A stretch of DNA of 7,846 bases, from contig CAAENY010000062.1 of assembly GCA_900757465.1 (NCBI GenBank), forward strand, positions 1-7,846. The letters run 5' to 3'. The notes under the pieces are model-generated. The model saw nothing but the letters and a program-made list of their open reading frames with translations, had not been told where the DNA came from and did no database searches. A program made the translations under genes and the position numbers. This DNA comes from an uncultured Collinsella sp. (GTDB lineage Bacteria > Actinomycetota > Coriobacteriia > Coriobacteriales > Coriobacteriaceae). This document shows positions 6,378 to 7,846 of this stretch, piece after piece (the first letter of the stretch is position 1; every line of letters starts with the position of its first letter).

Positions 6378-6431
6378 GGCACTTGGGGACGTTCCTTTTG
6401 TGCCGGCACCTGGGGACACTCCTTATGTCAA
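6378..6431. repeat. Two tandem copies of a REP-like 27-bp repeat
   Basis: Unit 1 (6378-6404) and unit 2 (6405-6431) share GGCAC-Y-TGGGGAC then TCCTT-W-TGT and differ at few positions. Unit 1 is bounded by GGCAC and GTGCC and contains GGA-CGT-TCC, so it can fold into a hairpin; unit 2 has lost its closing arm. From general knowledge, TTGGGGACGTTCC-type palindromes occur in many genomes as dispersed REP sequences linked to Y1-type (RAYT) transposases. No such transposase is in the window. Confidence 0.5.
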
Positions 6432-6476
6432 GAGTTTGGTGCAACAGGGGTAGGTTGCCTTGCGTCGATCTAAATA

Positions 6477-6541
6477 AGTTGCGGTGAGATAGTTCTTGAA
6501 TTGGCCTTTTTGGGCTAAACAGGAACTATCTCACCGCAACT
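6477..6541. repeat. 19-bp perfect inverted repeat with 27-nt loop, possible terminator for the minus-strand gene
   Basis: AGTTGCGGTGAGATAGTTC (6477-6495) pairs perfectly with GAACTATCTCACCGCAACT (6523-6541). The loop carries GGCC-TTTTT-GGGC, which may pair weakly. It lies 26 bp past the stop of the minus-strand coiled-coil gene and reads into TTATTT on that strand, which suits a terminator there. The length and exactness of the arms would also fit a small mobile palindromic element. Confidence 0.55.
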
Positions 6542-6567
6542 GCGTTGAGCGTTTTTTGGCGGCTGGT

Positions 6568-7846
6568 TTACTTGCTCGCGAACAGCCAGACTAGGATGAT
6601 CACCAGGATTGCGGCGATGATGCAGACGATGGCGCCGGTGAATTTGATGCGTGAGTCGCGGGTGCGCTCGCGCACCGCGTCCTCGGTGGCCTCGAGCTGG
6701 GCGACTTCTCGTTCGGTCTCGGCGTGTTCGGCTTCGTCTCGGGCCAAGGATCCTGCAAGCGACTCAGTGATCTCTGGGTGGTCGTGTACCTCGGTCGCCT
6801 GCTCGATGATCGACTGTGCATGTGCGGCATCTGCTTGGGCGTTGGCGATGCTCTGCTCTTGGTCGCGGCGTGCCTTGTCCTCGGCGGCGATCTTCTCGCG
6901 CAGTTCGCGCTGGCGCGTTGCAGCGGCGGTTTTTGCGGTCTGCAGCTCGTCGCGCGCGGCATCGGCCTCTGCCGTCACGGCTTGGTGTGCGCGTTTGGCT
7001 TCGGCAATGGGGGCCTGCGCCTGTTCGACGGCCTGCTCGGCTGCGGCAAGCGAGTGTTCAAGGTCGGCGGTGATACGCGGGACATCTTCTTCGGCTTTAC
7101 GCAGGGCATCTGCCGTGTCGGAGATCTGCATCGAGAGCTCGCTGGTGCGCACCGTATAGTTGGCGGGATTTGCCGAGGGATTGCGTTGCAGCTCGGCATA
7201 CTCATGACGCAGTGTCTCGAGCTGGGCGCGCGTGGCGTCGACGGTTTGTTGTGCGGCGGCAATGCCGGCGTCTCGCTCGGCCTGCACCTTGTCGCGGATG
7301 CGCTTGGAATCCTCAAGACGGCGAACGAGGCGGTTGCCGGTCTCGCGCGAGCTCGCCTCGCGGGCCTCCACGGCATCGAGCGCGGCCTTCAGGCGGAGCT
7401 CGGTCGCGTCATCCTCTGTCTTCATTTGTTCGAGCTGACCCTTGAGCTCTGCTACTTTGGAAGCATGGACATCGCGATCGATTTCGGCTGCCGCAGCGGT
7501 CTTTTGCGCTGTGGCGATCGCCTGACGCTGGTCGGCGACGATCTGCTCGTAGCGGCCTGCGATATCCTGGCGCGTCTCGAGTTCCTCGGCCTGATCGGCA
7601 ATGCGCTGCTCAAGTTCGGCCAGGTGGGCGCGGGCATCGGCAAGTGCCTTTTTCGCGGCGTTCATCTCGCGCATGGCCGAGGCACCCTGGGCGATAAAGG
7701 TGCCCACGGCGTTCGCAGTGTTCGAGACAGCGGTCCCCAGATCGCGGCTCGCGGCGGGGGAGTGCGGGGCGGTCGGGCGAGCGGTGTCGGCAGCGTCCGC
7801 ATCGGCAGCCTGCGGCGCGGCGATATTGCCGGTACCGCCCTCGACC
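6568..7846 (-). CDS. Coiled-coil protein with C-terminal membrane anchor (N-terminus beyond window edge)
   Basis: I do not recognise a named family. The minus-strand frame ends at TAA (6568-6570) and stays open to the right edge, showing 425 residues; the true start is outside. A GTG at 7705-7707 is an internal possibility, but the frame continues upstream with plausible codons (GTGNIAAPQAAD). The first 45 or so visible residues are Ala/Pro/Asp-rich and probably disordered. Residues about 57-395 are rich in Ala, Glu, Gln and Arg with long heptad-like stretches, a helical coiled coil broken once near NPSANPANYT. The last 25 residues hold one hydrophobic segment (TGAIVCIIAAILVIILVWLF) followed by ASK, so the protein would be tail-anchored with the coil in the cytoplasm. 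A role in envelope organisation or as a scaffold is conceivable but unsupported. Its high GC matches queA. Confidence 0.85.
   Translation of the reverse strand, partial: VEGGTGNIAAPQAADADAADTARPTAPHSPAASRDLGTAVSNTANAVGTFIAQGASAMREMNAAKKALADARAHLAELEQRIADQAEELETRQDIAGRYEQIVADQRQAIATAQKTAAAAEIDRDVHASKVAELKGQLEQMKTEDDATELRLKAALDAVEAREASSRETGNRLVRRLEDSKRIRDKVQAERDAGIAAAQQTVDATRAQLETLRHEYAELQRNPSANPANYTVRTSELSMQISDTADALRKAEEDVPRITADLEHSLAAAEQAVEQAQAPIAEAKRAHQAVTAEADAARDELQTAKTAAATRQRELREKIAAEDKARRDQEQSIANAQADAAHAQSIIEQATEVHDHPEITESLAGSLARDEAEHAETEREVAQLEATEDAVRERTRDSRIKFTGAIVCIIAAILVIILVWLFASK

Larger units (their letters stand above)
6203..6567. other. Gene-free intergenic region rich in inverted repeats
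   Basis: These 365 bp separate the convergent queA and coiled-coil genes. I see no credible coding sequence; the short frames here lack ribosome binding sites and family resemblance. The region holds, in order, the queA-end hairpin, a roughly 99-nt compound hairpin, a tandem REP-like repeat and a 19-bp perfect inverted repeat, all listed separately. Confidence 0.7.

Noticed and set aside
6284..6487. A 67-codon plus-strand frame in the repeat region
   Set aside because: It runs through the hairpins and REP-like repeats, has no ribosome binding site and resembles no protein.
6545..7159. A plus-strand 204-codon Ser/Ala/Cys-rich frame
   Set aside because: It is the complement of the coiled-coil gene; its composition follows from the repeated GC-rich codons there.

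Overview
The window looks like chromosome of a gut coriobacterium, most likely Collinsella or a close relative. This rests on the GC-rich flanking genes, a QueA of actinobacterial type and length, and a repeat-rich intergenic region. The assignment comes from general familiarity and no search was run.

Layout: (1) 1-846, minus strand: the N-terminal 282 residues of an arginine deiminase (ADI)-family protein that runs off the left edge just after its HLDT catalytic motif. (2) 847-1099: a divergent control region with two related operator-like dyads 31 bp apart and a third, unrelated dyad. (3) 1100-4857, plus strand: a three-gene arginine-deiminase-type operon. It holds a YfcC/DcuC-family transporter (probable arginine/ornithine exchanger, broken by a one-base frameshift near 1328), a second full-length ADI (arcA) and a catabolic-type ornithine carbamoyltransferase (arcB). 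(4) 4858-4990: hairpins, including a perfect 13-bp stem, before queA. (5) 4991-6202: queA, the queuosine-tRNA enzyme, unrelated in function to the arc genes. (6) 6203-6567: a gene-free stretch packed with inverted repeats (a terminator-like hairpin, a roughly 99-nt compound hairpin, a tandem REP-like repeat and a 19-bp perfect inverted repeat). (7) 6568-7846, minus strand: the C-terminal 425 residues of an alanine/glutamate-rich coiled-coil protein with one C-terminal membrane anchor, open at the right edge.

How the genes fit together: the transporter would bring in arginine (or a relative) in exchange for ornithine, ADI would turn it to citrulline plus ammonia, and the carbamoyltransferase would split citrulline to ornithine and carbamoyl phosphate. 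Carbamate kinase (arcC), the ATP-yielding last step, is not in the window. The arc block is visibly poorer in GC than its neighbours: hand counts give 26 of 60 at 601-660 and 26 of 60 at 3301-3360, against 38 of 60 at 5161-5220 (queA) and 43 of 60 at 6901-6960.

Most interesting: two different ADI paralogs stand head to head. Both lack the usual Asn just before the F-T/S-R-D motif, and the carbamoyltransferase has a GMG loop instead of the standard SMG loop. These positions lie around the amino-acid end of the substrate, while the catalytic residues visible in the window are kept. A pathway acting on an arginine-like compound other than free arginine is a testable possibility, but it is inference.
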